In this document: positions 45,135 to 55,001 of the stretch, piece by piece
Numbering within the stretch: position 1 is the first letter of the stretch
Layout of the letters: each line of letters starts with the position of its first letter
Origin: RYN-230 sp963717125
GTDB lineage: Bacteria > Actinomycetota > Actinomycetes > Streptosporangiales > Streptosporangiaceae
NCBI GenBank assembly: GCA_963717125.1
Contig: CAVQVG010000008.1
Location: 360,726-424,725, forward strand
Length of the DNA stretch: 64,000 nucleotides
Reading direction: 5' to 3'
The notes under the pieces: model-generated
Told to the model about the DNA's origin: nothing
Database searches by the model: none
Seen by the model: only the letters and a program-made list of their open reading frames with translations
Made by a program: the position numbers and the translations under genes

Positions 45135-45325
45135 GCCCTGATGACCAGCAGGGCGATGATGAGCAGCGCGATCACCAGGAGCCCGGCCCGGTTCCGGTTG
45201 CCGCGGAACGTGGGCACCCGCGCCTTGTTCACCTTCATGTCGCCGTGCATGCCGTACGCCCGGCGCGCGAACCAGCCGATGAACCCCCCGAGAACCAGTA
45301 CGACGATCCCTATTCCCGCTGCCAT
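45125..45325 (-). CDS. Small two-TM membrane protein
   Basis: The protein is 66 aa from an ATG at 45325 with AGGGGGAGG upstream. It has two membrane segments (GIGIVVLVLGGFIGWFAR and LLVIALLIIALLVIRAA) joined by a basic loop (MKVNKARVPTFRGNRNR). The family is not recognised. It is too small for a transporter on its own. Confidence 0.65.
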   Translation of the reverse strand: MAAGIGIVVLVLGGFIGWFARRAYGMHGDMKVNKARVPTFRGNRNRAGLLVIALLIIALLVIRAAA

Positions 45326-45439
45326 GACCTCCCCCTCCCTGGCTGGTCACTCCGAGTAAGCGCCCGGGCAGAGCATCTCGCATCGTTGCGGGCTGTTCCA
45401 CCGGTTTACCGTTCTTGCCGCGTTTAACCAGCTCAGCCG

Positions 45440-45520
45440 GGCTGGATCAGGTCTGGCTCGATCAGGGCCGGCTGGGGCGGGTCTGGCTGGATCAGTCTGG
45501 CTGGATCAGGTCTGGCTGGA
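45440..45520. repeat. Imperfect GGCTGGATCAG tandem repeat
   Basis: Five to six diverged copies of about 15 bp (GGCTGGATCAGGTCT) reaching into the last codons of the aldo/keto reductase gene. No function is apparent. Confidence 0.7.
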
Positions 45521-46531
45521 CGCGGCCCAGATGTTGATCCCGGCCTCGACCGCGTGGTTGTCGATCGCTTGCAGCTGCTCGGTGCTGAAGTCGGACCGGC
45601 CGGCCGCGGCCAGGTTCTCCTCGAGCTGCGCCGTGCTGCTCGCCCCGATCAGCGCGGAGGTCACCCGGCTGTCCCGGAGCACCCAGCTCAGCGCCATCTG
45701 CGCCAGCGTCTGCCCGCGTTCGGCCGCGATCTGGTTGAGCGCGCGGACATGGTTGATGTTGCGCTCGGTGATCTGATCACGGGTGAGCGAGTCGTTGCGG
45801 GCCGCGCGCGAGTCGGCGGGCACCCCGTCCAGGTACTTGGTCGTGAGCAGGCCCTGGGCCAGCGGCGAGAACGCGATGCAGCCGATCCCCTCGGCGCCGA
45901 GCACGTCGAGCAGGTCTTCCTCGATCCACCGGTTCAGCATGGAGTAGGACGGCTGGTGGATGAGCACTGGTGTGCCCAGGTCGCGCAGGATGGCCGCGGC
46001 CTCCCGGGTTCGCTGCGCGGAGTAGGACGAGATGCCCGCGTACAGCGCGCGGCCGGATTTGACCGCGGTGGCCAGCGCGCCCATGGTCTCCTCCAGCGGC
46101 GTGTCCGGGTCGGCGCGGTGGCTGTAGAAGATGTCCACGTAGTCCAGGCCCATCCGGGCCAGCGACTGGTCCAGGCTGGCCAGCAGGTACTTGCGCGAGC
46201 CGCGGTCACCGTACGGGCCCGGCCACATGTCATACCCGGCCTTGGTCGAGATGATCAGCTCGTCCCGGTACGGGCGGAAGTCGTCGCGCATGTGGCGGCC
46301 GAAGTTGACCTCCGCCGAGCCGTACGGTGGGCCGTAGTTGTTGGCCAGGTCGAAGTGCGTGACGCCGAGGTCGAACGCCCGGCGCAGGATGGCCCGCTGG
46401 GTGTCGATGGGCCGGTCATCACCGAAGTTCTGCCACAGCCCGAGGGAGATCTCGGGGAGCTCGATACCGCTCCGCCCGCAGCGGCGGTAGGGGGTCTGCT
46501 CGTAGCGGTCTGGTGCGGCGAGATACGTCAT
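45506..46531 (-). CDS. Aldo/keto reductase (YghZ-like)
   Basis: The protein is 341 aa from the ATG at 46531. It has the AKR motifs: LGVTHFDLANNYGPPYGSAE with the catalytic Asp and Tyr, STKAGYDMWPGPYGDRGSRK with the catalytic Lys, DYVDIFYSHRADPDTPLEET with the His, and SPLAQGLLTTKYLDG. It resembles L-glyceraldehyde-3-phosphate reductase-type (YghZ) proteins, which reduce aldehydes with NADPH. The true substrate is unknown. The open frame runs upstream to 48010 but this is antisense to other genes. Confidence 0.92.
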   Translation of the reverse strand: MTYLAAPDRYEQTPYRRCGRSGIELPEISLGLWQNFGDDRPIDTQRAILRRAFDLGVTHFDLANNYGPPYGSAEVNFGRHMRDDFRPYRDELIISTKAGYDMWPGPYGDRGSRKYLLASLDQSLARMGLDYVDIFYSHRADPDTPLEETMGALATAVKSGRALYAGISSYSAQRTREAAAILRDLGTPVLIHQPSYSMLNRWIEEDLLDVLGAEGIGCIAFSPLAQGLLTTKYLDGVPADSRAARNDSLTRDQITERNINHVRALNQIAAERGQTLAQMALSWVLRDSRVTSALIGASSTAQLEENLAAAGRSDFSTEQLQAIDNHAVEAGINIWAASSQT

Positions 46532-46617
46532 GCCCGGGAGTCTCTCATTACCCGCCCGGGAGGTCCGCACATGGTCGGCCGCTGGCAGGATGTGATAGTT
46601 GCCTGGGCCAAACAATC

Positions 46618-46720
46618 GCGCCAAAGGCGCGCGCCGCCGACTGGACTGAGGAGCGAGGAAGCGAGGCACGAGCGACCGAGCGACGAGGGAAGTCGGCGGG
46701 TCCAAGCGCGCCGGAGGCGC
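46618..46720. repeat. MITE-like repeat, copy A (103 bp)
   Basis: Starts GCGCCAAAGGCGC, contains GCCGCCGACTGGACTGAGGA near one end and AGTCGGCGGGTCC near the other, and ends CGCGCCGGAGGCGC. It can fold into a long hairpin. The second copy (58489-58575) is 16 bp shorter, from a change in the GAGCGAG-CGAGC centre. Confidence 0.85.
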
Positions 46721-46741
46721 AAATAGATAGAGGAGCAACAC

Positions 46742-47485
46742 ATGTATGACGGGATCATGGCGGAGACCATCAGCCTGACCGGCCATGGCGGTGACCAGAT
46801 CGAGGCGTACCTGGCCCGCCCGCTCGGGCCTGGGCCGTTCGGCAGCGTGGTGGTGATCCACCACATGCCTGGCTACGATCCGCAGACCAAGGAGATCACC
46901 CGGACGTTCGCGGCCCAGGGCTATACCGCCGTGTGCCCCAACCTGTACTCCCGGGAGGCGCCCGGCGCCAGCCCCGACGACGCCGCCGCCACCGTCCGCG
47001 CGGCCGGCGGGGTGCCGGACGAGCGGCTGGTGGGGGACGTCGGCGCGGCCGCCGCGCACCTGCGGGCGACGCCGAACTCCAACGGCAAGGTCGGCGTGAT
47101 CGGCTACTGCTCCGGCGGCCGCCAGTCGTTCCTGGCCGCGTGCAGCCTGCCGCTGGACGCAGCGGTGGACTGCTACGGGGCGTTCATCGTCGGCACCCCG
47201 CCGGAGGGCATGCCGCTCAAGGTCGGCCCGATCGTGAACCTGGCGCCCAACCTGTCCTGCCCGCTGCTCGGGCTGTTCGGCGACGAGGACCAGCACCCGT
47301 CGCCGGATCAGGTGGCCGAGCTGGCCAAGGCACTCGAGGCGGCCGGCAAGGCGTACGAGTTCCACAGCTACCCCGGGGCGGGGCACGCGTTCTTCTCGGT
47401 CAACCGGCCGTCCTACCGGGTCGAGGCGGCCAACGACGGGTGGCAGAAGATCTGGGACTTCTACGGCCGCTACCTGGCCAGCTGA
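46742..47485 (+). CDS. Dienelactone hydrolase family protein
   Basis: The protein is 247 aa from the ATG at 46742 with GAGGAG at 46731. The alpha/beta hydrolase order is VVVIHHMPGYDPQTKEITRT, then VGVIGYCSGGRQSFLAAC with the nucleophilic Cys, LLGLFGDEDQHPSPDQ with the Asp, and SYPGAGHAFFS with the His. The Cys-Asp-His triad is that of true dienelactone hydrolases, which open lactone rings in aromatic breakdown. The adjacent DUF6295 gene is 12 nt downstream and likely cotranscribed. Confidence 0.9.
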   Translation: MYDGIMAETISLTGHGGDQIEAYLARPLGPGPFGSVVVIHHMPGYDPQTKEITRTFAAQGYTAVCPNLYSREAPGASPDDAAATVRAAGGVPDERLVGDVGAAAAHLRATPNSNGKVGVIGYCSGGRQSFLAACSLPLDAAVDCYGAFIVGTPPEGMPLKVGPIVNLAPNLSCPLLGLFGDEDQHPSPDQVAELAKALEAAGKAYEFHSYPGAGHAFFSVNRPSYRVEAANDGWQKIWDFYGRYLAS

Positions 47486-47497
47486 ACGGAGATCATC

Positions 47498-47758
47498 ATG
47501 TGTACCTACCTCACCGAGACGGTCGGCGTCAGCGGCAGCGGGAAGGGCGCGACCGGATGGTTCTCGCTCCGCGAGGCCACCGTCTACTTCGACCACCCGG
47601 TGCACGCCAGTGCCGAGCACACGCTGAACATCGACTTCCGCGACCCGGCGCTGGGCCCGTCGGGCCGGGTGGCCGTGGAACTGACCGCCGAGTCGGCCCG
47701 GGCCTTGGCCGCGGCGATCACGTCGACGCTGGCGTCCGCGCCGCCCGGCCTGGCCTGA
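47498..47758 (+). CDS. DUF6295 small protein
   Basis: The protein is 86 aa from an ATG at 47498. The sequence reads TVGVSGSGKGATGWFSLREA, TVYFDHPVHASAEHTLNIDF and GRVAVELTAESARALAAAI, matching actinobacterial DUF6295. Function is unknown. The His-rich segment (DHPVHASAEHTLNIDF) might bind a metal, which is inference. It is the second gene of the dienelactone hydrolase operon. Confidence 0.8.
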   Translation: MCTYLTETVGVSGSGKGATGWFSLREATVYFDHPVHASAEHTLNIDFRDPALGPSGRVAVELTAESARALAAAITSTLASAPPGLA

Positions 47759-47770
47759 GCCCGTTTCCAG

Positions 47771-47818
47771 CAGCGCGGTGATTTGTGCCCCACGGGCGGG
47801 GCACAAATCACCGCGCTG
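47771..47818. terminator. Long perfect hairpin after the dienelactone hydrolase operon
   Basis: A perfect 21-bp inverted repeat (arms begin CAGCGCGGTGATTTGTG) with a 6-nt loop, 12 nt after the DUF6295 stop. It should be a strong terminator; its length and perfection also fit a mobile-element end. Confidence 0.75.
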
Positions 47819-47874
47819 ATGCGGATCCGCGCTGATGCGGGATCCGCGCTGATGCGGGATGCGTGCTGAATCGG
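47815..47874. repeat. 17-bp tandem repeat
   Basis: Three units of GCTGATGCGGGATCCGC and a partial fourth, starting inside the right arm of the hairpin at 47771-47818. Confidence 0.8.
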
Positions 47875-47942
47875 CCGGATGACCGGATTGTCGGTGGGGG
47901 GTGCGAGGATCGGGATGTCTGAGCGTGGGAGAGGCGAGTGGC

Positions 47943-49226
47943 ATGAAGTTCCAGGTTGACCGGGATGCGCTGGCGGAGGCCCTGGCCTGGGTGGCCCGGG
48001 CGCTGCCCACCCGCCCGGTGGTCCCGGTGCTGTCCGGGTTGCGGCTGGAGGCGGCCGACGGCCTGACCCTGTCCTGCTTCGACTACGAGGTTTCGGCCAC
48101 CGCGCAGATCGAGGCCGAGGTGGCCGAGCCGGGCATGGTGATCGTCCCGGGCCGGCTGCTCGCCGAGATCACCCGCAGCCTGCCCGCGCTGGCGGTGGAG
48201 TTCGGCACGGTTGACGACGTGGTCAGCCTGACCTGCGGCAGCGCGGAGTTCGCCCTGTTCACGCTGCCCGCGGACGAGTACCCAGCGCTGCCGGCCGTGC
48301 CGCCGCTGGCGGGCACGGTGGACGGTGGGCTGCTCAGCGCCGCCATCAGCCAGGTCGGGCCGGCCACCAGCCGGGACGACACGCTGCCCATGCTGACCGG
48401 GGTGTGCCTGGACATCGACGGCGCCGCGCTGACGCTGGCCGCCACCGACCGGTACCGGCTCGCGGTGCGGACCGTGCCGTGGCATCCAGTCCGCCCTGAC
48501 CTGCGCACGGCCGCCCTGGTGCCGGCCCGCACGCTGGCCGACGCGGCCCGGGCCATGACCCCTGGGGTGCCGGTCGAGATCGCGTTCGACACCGGCCCGG
48601 AGGCCGGGCCCACCGAGCCGCCCGGGGCGCGCGGCCATGCCGAGCCCCGGCCCGCCGAGGGCATGATCAGTTTCACCATCGGCGGGCGGCGGCTGACCAC
48701 CCGGCTGATCGGCGGGGAGTTCATCCGGTACCGGTCCCGCTTCCCGGCCGAGTTCGGCGGCCGGGCCGAGGTGCCGGGCGCCCTGTTCACCGACGCGGTC
48801 CGGCGGGTGTCGCTGGTCGCCGACCGGGCCAGCCCGGTCCGGCTCCGGTTCAGCCCGGGCTCGGTGCTGATCGAGGCGCAGACCGAAGGCCGGGCCCGCG
48901 CGGTGGAGACGGTGCGCGCCGAGTTCCGCGGGACCGAGCCGGTCATCGCGTTCAACCCGCACTACCTGCTGGACGGGCTGACCGCGGCCCTGGTGCCAGG
49001 CCCCGTAGAGCACGCCGCCGCGGACGCGGCCGGCCCGGGCGACGACGCCGGGGAGGCCGCCGACCCCGGGCTGGTCCGGATCGAGTTCACCAGCCCGGCC
49101 AAGCCCGCGCTGATCACCAGGGTGCCGGCCGGGGGCGGCGAGGCCGAGCCGTCCGGCCAGGATCCGGCCGCGGTGCCGGACTTCCGTTACCTGGTGGTGC
49201 CGCTGCGGGCCCTGGCCCGCTCCTGA
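47943..49226 (+). CDS. dnaN: DNA polymerase III beta subunit-like sliding clamp (paralogue)
   Basis: The protein is 427 aa from the ATG at 47943. The three clamp domains are recognisable: MKFQVDRDALAEALAWVARA and PVLSGLRLEAADGLTLSCFD (domain 1), SRDDTLPMLTGVCLDIDGAA and ATDRYRLAVRTV (domain 2), FTDAVRRVSLVADRASPVRL and FNPHYLLDGLTAALV (domain 3). The end reads DFRYLVVPLRALARS where typical clamps end YLLMPVR. Two Gly/Ala/Glu-rich inserts in domains 2 and 3 make it longer than usual. dnaA, recF and gyrase genes are absent here, so this is likely a second clamp, not the replicative one. Confidence 0.88.
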   Translation: MKFQVDRDALAEALAWVARALPTRPVVPVLSGLRLEAADGLTLSCFDYEVSATAQIEAEVAEPGMVIVPGRLLAEITRSLPALAVEFGTVDDVVSLTCGSAEFALFTLPADEYPALPAVPPLAGTVDGGLLSAAISQVGPATSRDDTLPMLTGVCLDIDGAALTLAATDRYRLAVRTVPWHPVRPDLRTAALVPARTLADAARAMTPGVPVEIAFDTGPEAGPTEPPGARGHAEPRPAEGMISFTIGGRRLTTRLIGGEFIRYRSRFPAEFGGRAEVPGALFTDAVRRVSLVADRASPVRLRFSPGSVLIEAQTEGRARAVETVRAEFRGTEPVIAFNPHYLLDGLTAALVPGPVEHAAADAAGPGDDAGEAADPGLVRIEFTSPAKPALITRVPAGGGEAEPSGQDPAAVPDFRYLVVPLRALARS

Positions 49227-49410
49227 CCAGGCCCCATACCGTCACCCGGGGCAGGCTTTTCCGGCGCAGAGTGAGACAGTTAGGTCAAGCGCCAGTAAAG
49301 TATTCCATGTTGGACCGCTGGTGCCTTTGGCGCTGGCCGGGGGGCTTGTCAGGTCTGCGCCTCGCTGCGTAATACTGGCCATCGGGTAGGCCGGTGTGGG
49401 GGGTCACGCC

Positions 49411-52400
49411 ATGCTCGAAATCTCGCTGCTGGGGGAGCAGCGTGCCGCGCTGGACGGCTCGGTCGTGGACTTGGGCTCGCTGCGGGCACAAGCCCTGGTC
49501 GGCTTCCTGCTGCTGCACCGGGACGTACCGCAGCGCCGTGAGCACGTCGCGGCCCAGTTCTGGCCGGACTCCAGCACCGCCCAGGCCCGGACCAACCTGC
49601 GCCGGGAGTTGCACGCGCTGCGCACCGGGCTGCCCCAGGTGGCCGGCTGGCTGACCGCGGACCGGGGGACGCTGCTGTGGCGGTCCGGCCCCGGCTGCCG
49701 CCTGGACGTCGCCGAGTTCGAGGCGGCGGCCGGTACCGCCGCCGCGGCGCGGACGGCGGGCGATGACGCCGGGTTCCGGGACGCCGCGGCCGGGGCGGTG
49801 CGCGCCTACCGCGGCGAATTGCTGCCGGCGGTGTACGAGGACTGGGCCACCGCGGAACGGAACCGGCTGCACCGGATGTGCCTGGTCCTGCTGGATCAGC
49901 TGATCGGGCTGGACCGGGCGGCTGGCGCGTACCAGGACGCGATCGAGCGGGCCCGGCAGCGGATCGATCTCGAGCCGCTCGAAGAGGTCGGCTACCGCAC
50001 CCTGCTCCAGGTGCAGGCGCTGGCCGGGGACCGGGCGGCGGCGGTGCGGACGTATCACCGGTGCGTATCGGTGCTGGAACGCGAGCTGGGGGTAGGCCCA
50101 GACCCAGCCACCACGGCGGAATACGACCGGCTGGCCGGCCCGGGGCCAGCCGCGGCCGGTTCCGGCCGCGGGCCCGAGGCGCCCGCAGCCGGATTGCCCG
50201 GGCCGGAACCGCCCGCGGCCGGGCCGCCGCCGGCCGGGCCGCCGCCGGCCGGGCTGGCCGTGGCCGGGCTGGCCGCGGCCGGGGTGGGCCGGGCTGGGCT
50301 CCCGGCCGCCAACCCGGTGCGGCTGGTCGGGCGTGAGCACGAGTTCCAGCTGCTCCAGCAGCGCTGGCGGGCCGCGCTGGCCGGGGAGGCCGGCTTCACG
50401 GTGCTGTCGGGCGAAGCGGGCGTCGGGAAGACCAGGCTGCTCGACGAGCTGTCGGCCGCGGTCCAGCGGGACGGCGTCCCGGCCGTGCGGGCGCGCTGCT
50501 TCGCGGCGCGGGGGCGGCTGGCGCTGGCCCCGGTGTCCGAATGGTTGCGCAGCCCGCCGCTGCAGTCGGCGCGGGCCCGGCTGGAACCGGTCTGGGCGCG
50601 CGAAGTCGACCGCCTGGTCCCGCCGCGGGGCGGCGGGCCAGCGACCCCGCCGCGGCCGATGGCGGATGCCTGGCAGCGGCACCGGTTCTTCGAGGGCCTG
50701 GCCCGCGCCGTCCTGTCGGCGGCCCGGCCGCCGCTGCTGATCCTCGATGATCTGCAATGGTGTGACGAGGACACGCTGGCCTGGCTGCAGCTGCTGCTGC
50801 ACCTGGGCCAGGGCCAGCCGCTGCTGGTGGTGGCCGCGACCCGGCGCGACGAGGTGGCGGCCAACGCGGAACTCAGCGAGATGCTGCGGGTGCTCCGTTC
50901 CGCGGGCCAGGTGACCGAGATCAGCGTGGCGCCGCTGGATACCGCCCGGTCCGGGGAGCTGGCGAGCCAGGTCCTGGGCCGGCGGCTGGCCGCGCCGGAA
51001 GCCGGCCTGCTGCACGCCGCCACCGGCGGCTACCCGCTGTTCGTCATCGAGGCGGTCCAGGCCGGTCCTCGACCGGCCGGGCCCGGCCGGCCGGGCCCGG
51101 CCCGGCGCGTCCGGGGCCGCCCGGCGCCTACCGCCGACCCCGGCGAGCTCCACCGGGCCGACCCCGGAGGTGCGTTCCGTGCTGGCCGGCCGGATCAGGC
51201 AGGCGGCGCCGGCGGCCCGGGCGACCGCGGAACTGGCCGCCGTGATCGGCCGTGACTTCACCCTGGAGCTGCTCACCGAGGCCAGCGACGCGGACGGCGC
51301 GGCCGTGGTGGCGGCGGTGGACGAGCTGTGGCGGCGCCGGATCATCCGCGAGCAGTCCCCAGCCCATTACGACTTCTGCCACGACCTGCTCCGCGAGACC
51401 GCGTACGCCGAGATCAGCCCGGCCCAGCGGCGGCTGCTGCACGGCCGGGTGGCGCAGGCGCTGGAAGCGCTGCACGACGGCGACCCGGCCGCCGCGGCGG
51501 CCATCGCCTATCAGTACGAGCGAGCCGAACGCCCGGCCCGGGCGCTGCCCCACCACATCCGCGCCGCGGAAACGGCTAGCCAGGTGTTCGCCAACCAGAA
51601 GGCCATCCGGCACTACCGCCGCGCGGCGGCCCTGCTGCGGCACGTGCCGGCTGGCCGCCGGCGCGACACCACCGAGCTGGGCATCCGGAACGCCATGGCC
51701 GCACCGCTCAACGCCCAGCAGGGTTATGCGTTGACGGAAGTGCAGGCAGTGCTGGAACGGGCCAGTGACCTTGCCGGGCGGCTGGGTGACACCCGGGTGC
51801 AGATGCTCAGCCTGGTTGGGCTGTTCGGGACTCGCTACGTACAGGGCCACATCGCGGAGTCCCACGAGATCGCTCGCCGCTGCCTGGAACTGGGCCATCT
51901 GCATCCAGACCTAGCTGGGCAGGCGCACTTCGCGGTGGCCGGCTCGGCGACCAGCCTCGGTCGGCACGCGGAGTCGCTGCCGCACTTCGAGCTCGCTCAT
52001 GAGCTGTGCCTCGACGCGCTGCCCTCCGTGGTGGGAACCCGTATCGAGGTACACGCGCGAGCCTGGTCAGCCCATGCGCTCTGGCTACTCGGGCGGGAAG
52101 ACGAGGCGCTGCACTGGTGCGACTGGGCCATCATGCGGGCGGGGGAGCTGGATCATCCCTACAGCCTTGCGGTGGCGCTGGCCTACGCGACGATCACTTA
52201 CCAGCTCCGCGGCGATGTGCCGGGGACGACGGAATTCGCCCGCCGGGTGCAGGAGATCTGCGCCCGGTACGACTTCGCCTACTACGGCAACTGGGGGCTC
52301 GTTCTCGGCGGCTGGTGCACCGGCGGCGAGGACGGCGTCGCGCAGATCCAGGACGGACTGGCCCGGCTGCGGAACCAGGGGGCGCTGGTCCGGCAGCCGT

Positions 52401-52762
52401 ACTATCTGGGCGTGCTGGCGGAAACCCTGATGCGGGCCGGGCAGGGTGAGGCCGCGGGTGTGGTGCTGGATGCCGCGCGCACCGCGGCGGCCGTGCATCA
52501 GGACCGGTGGTGGCTGCCCGAGCTGTACCGGCTGGACGCCCGGCGGCGCCCCGGCCCGGCCGGGACCGAGTTGCTGCGCCGCGCCGTCGACCTGGCCGGG
52601 CAGCAGGGCAGCCGCGTGCTGGCCGCCCGGGCCGCGAGTGATCTGGCCGAGCGCGGTGCTGGCGGAACGGAGCGCGAACGGTCACCGAACGCGGCGCTGC
52701 CTACGCTCGTCGCTATACCAGGCCGACCAGGCGGCCTGCCCGATGGCGGGGGGAAGCCATGA
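49411..52762 (+). CDS. BTAD/AAA-ATPase transcriptional regulator (frame broken once)
   Basis: AfsR/SARP-like architecture, about 1117 aa when repaired. The N-terminus has a winged-helix (LGSLRAQALVGFLLLHRDVP, REHVAAQFWPDSSTAQARTN) and a BTAD helical domain (RQRIDLEPLEEVGYRTLLQV, RTYHRCVSVLERELGVGPDP). After a Pro/Gly/Ala repeat linker comes an ATPase with Walker A TVLSGEAGVGKTRLLDEL and Walker B LLILDDLQWCDEDTLAW. A frameshift between 51065 and 51150 follows; the second frame begins VRSVLAGRIRQAAPAARATA and continues as TPR-like repeats to 52762. The stop overlaps the next ATG (ATGA), so it is coupled to an oxidoreductase gene. The starting ATG is 49411. Confidence 0.87.
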
Positions 52763-54146
52763 CCACGACAGCACAGGTCCCGTTCGACATGCTCCAGGCC
52801 GCGATGCGCGGGCCGGTGATCCAGCCGGCCGACGCGGGCTACGACTCGGCCCGCGCCGTCTACAACGGGATGATCGACCGCAGCCCGGCCGCGATCGCCC
52901 GCTGCGCCGACGTGGCGGACGTCATGACAGCGGTCAAGTTCGCGGGCGGCAACGGCCAGACCGTCTCGGTGCGCGGCGGCGGGCACAACGCCGCCGGCCT
53001 CGGGGTATGGGACGACGCGCTGGTCATCGACCTGTCCACGATGCGCGGCGTCACGGTGGACCCGGCGGACAAGACCGTGCGCGCCGAGGGCGGCTGCGTC
53101 TGGGGGGACGTGGACCACGCCACCGGCGGGTTCGGCCTGGCCACCCCGTCCGGGTTCCTGTCCACCACCGGGGTGGGCGGGCTGACCCTGGGCGGCGGCA
53201 TCGGCTATCTGTCCCGGCGGTTCGGGCTCACCGTGGACAACCTGCTCTCCGCCGACGTGGTGCTGGCCGACGGATCGTTCGTCACGGCCAGCGAAGACTC
53301 CCATCCGGACCTGTTCTGGGCGCTGCGCGGCGGCGGTGGCAACTTCGGCGTGGTGACGTCGTTCCAGTTCCGCTGCCACGACGTCGGCACCGTGGTGGCC
53401 GGGCCGGTGCTCTACGACCTGGCCGACACGGCCGCCGTCATGCGCTGGTACCGCGAGCTCCAGCCCAGCCTGCCCGAGGAGTTGAGCGGCTGGCTCGGCC
53501 TGCTGACGATCCCGCCGGCGCCCCCGTTCCCGGAGGCGCTGTGGCTGCGCAAGGCGGTCGGCATCGTCTGGTGCTACACCGGCCGGCCGAGCACGCCGAC
53601 GAAGCCCTCGCCCCGGTGCGGTCGTTCGGCACGCCGCTGCTGGATGGGATACAGCCGATGCCGTTCCCGGTCCTGCAGAGCGCGTTCGACGCGCTGTACC
53701 CGGCCGGCCTGCAATGGTACTGGCGCGCCGACTTCTTCCGCGAGATCACCGACCAGGCGCTGGCCGTGCACGAGGAGTTCGGTGCGGCGCTGCCCACCCC
53801 GCACTCGACCATGCACCTGTACCCCATCGACGGGGCGGTGCACCGGGTCAGCCAGGACGCGACCGCGTTCGCCTACCGGGACGCCGGCTGGGCGGGCGTC
53901 ATCGTCGGCGTGGACCCCGATCCGGCCAACGCGGCCAAGATCAGGGACTGGGCCGTCCGGTACTGGGAGGCGCTGCACCCGACCTCGGCGGGCGGGGCGT
54001 ACGTGAACTTCATGATGGACGACGAGGGCGCCGACCGGGTGCGCGCGTCCTACGGCCCCAACTACGACCGGCTGGCCCGGATCAAGGCGCACTACGACCC
54101 GGACAACTTCTTCCGGATCAACCAGAACATCCCGCCGGCCGGCTAA
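52759..54146 (+). CDS. FAD-binding berberine-bridge-type oxidoreductase (frame broken once)
   Basis: About 462 aa when repaired. The first frame holds the FAD domain: VSVRGGGHNAAGLGVWDDAL with the His for covalent flavin, and SGFLSTTGVGGLTLGGGIGY where the Cys of bicovalent members is Leu. A one-base loss near 53588 breaks the frame after CYTGRP; the other frame resumes EHADEALAPVRSFGTPLLDG and ends with the BBE domain (YVNFMMDDEGADRVRASYG, YDRLARIKAHYDPDNFFRIN). No signal is seen, so it is cytoplasmic, unlike the Tat-exported relative at 43439. The ATG overlaps the BTAD regulator stop, so that protein is its likely controller. Confidence 0.88.
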
Positions 54147-54165
54147 CCGGCCGGTGCGGGGGCGG

Positions 54166-54762
54166 TCAGCCGCGGGAGGCCAGCCGGGTGCGCAGCCGCA
54201 ACAGAGCGTGGCCGGTCAGCAGCAGCCGGGCCATCCGGGCCACCCGGCTCAGCCACGGCTGGCCGACCGCCAGCGGCACGGCCTCGATCCAGGCGTGCCG
54301 CAGCCAGAGCCGCCGGGCCAGCCAGCCCAGGCCGGCTACCGCGACCACACCGGCGGCCAGGATGGCCAGCAGCACGCCCACCACCAGGCCGAGCACCCCG
54401 CCGTGCACCATGAACGCCGTGATCAGCAGCGCGAGGACCAGCAGCGCCCCGCCGGTCACGACGGCGAACGCCAGCATCACCCGGCGGCCTAGCCGGGCCA
54501 TGGCGGCGCGCATCTGCTCGACGTTGAGCGCGTAGCCGCCGCCCGGGTAGCTGCCCCACGGCGCCCCTGGCGGGAGCACCACACCCTCGTGCGGCAGGCC
54601 GTCGGTCACCATGTTCAGCTCCCCGGCCACCTGCGCCTTGTACACCGCGTCCAGCCGGTCCTGGAACTCGTCCAGGCTGAGCCGGCCAGCCGCGTAGTGC
54701 TCGCGCAACCGGGCGGCTACCGCCTCGCGGTCCACGTCGCTGACCGGAACGTCGTTCTGCAT
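54166..54762 (-). CDS. DUF1707 (SHOCT-like) membrane protein
   Basis: The protein is 198 aa. The DUF1707 helical module at the N-terminus is VSDVDREAVAARLREHYAAG and RLSLDEFQDRLDAVYKAQ. Two membrane segments follow (VMLAFAVVTGGALLVLALLI, VLGLVVGVLLAILAAGVVAV), then a basic helical C-terminus. The family is common in actinobacteria and of unknown function. Direct repeats of GTGAATGAA lie 145-190 bp upstream. GTG at 54765 and ATG at 54762 both fit the RBS. Confidence 0.82.
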   Translation of the reverse strand: MQNDVPVSDVDREAVAARLREHYAAGRLSLDEFQDRLDAVYKAQVAGELNMVTDGLPHEGVVLPPGAPWGSYPGGGYALNVEQMRAAMARLGRRVMLAFAVVTGGALLVLALLITAFMVHGGVLGLVVGVLLAILAAGVVAVAGLGWLARRLWLRHAWIEAVPLAVGQPWLSRVARMARLLLTGHALLRLRTRLASRG

Positions 54763-54905
54763 CACTCCGGGATCCTCCGCCTACGGCTGGGTGATACCCC
54801 CTGTTGCAAACAAGATATGTCGCGAAACACCCGACGGCAAATGCGCCCGCCCATCCCCGGGCGGACCCGCGGTGCCGGCGAGCCGGGTTCCTCCGGTCCC
54901 ACTGC

Positions 54906-54948
54906 GTGAATGAATCAGTCAGGTAGGGCTGACTGTGTGAATGAAGCA
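54906..54948. promoter_or_regulatory. Paired GTGAATGAA direct repeats around a CAGTCA/TGACTG dyad
   Basis: GTGAATGAATCA at 54906 and GTGAATGAAGCA at 54937 are 31 bp apart (three helical turns). CAGTCA at 54916-54921 and TGACTG at 54930-54935 form an inverted repeat between them. It lies in the only regulatory gap near the DUF1707 gene. Confidence 0.45.
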
Positions 54949-55001
54949 CTCATGTAGTTGCTGGAGTCGCGCCTGGGGAGTGGATGAAGGATCGGTGCAG
55001 T

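Noticed and set aside
45440..45520. GGCTGGATCAG repeats as an operator array
   Set aside because: The copies are imperfect, overlap a stop codon and stand downstream of the gene, which fits a degenerate tandem repeat better.
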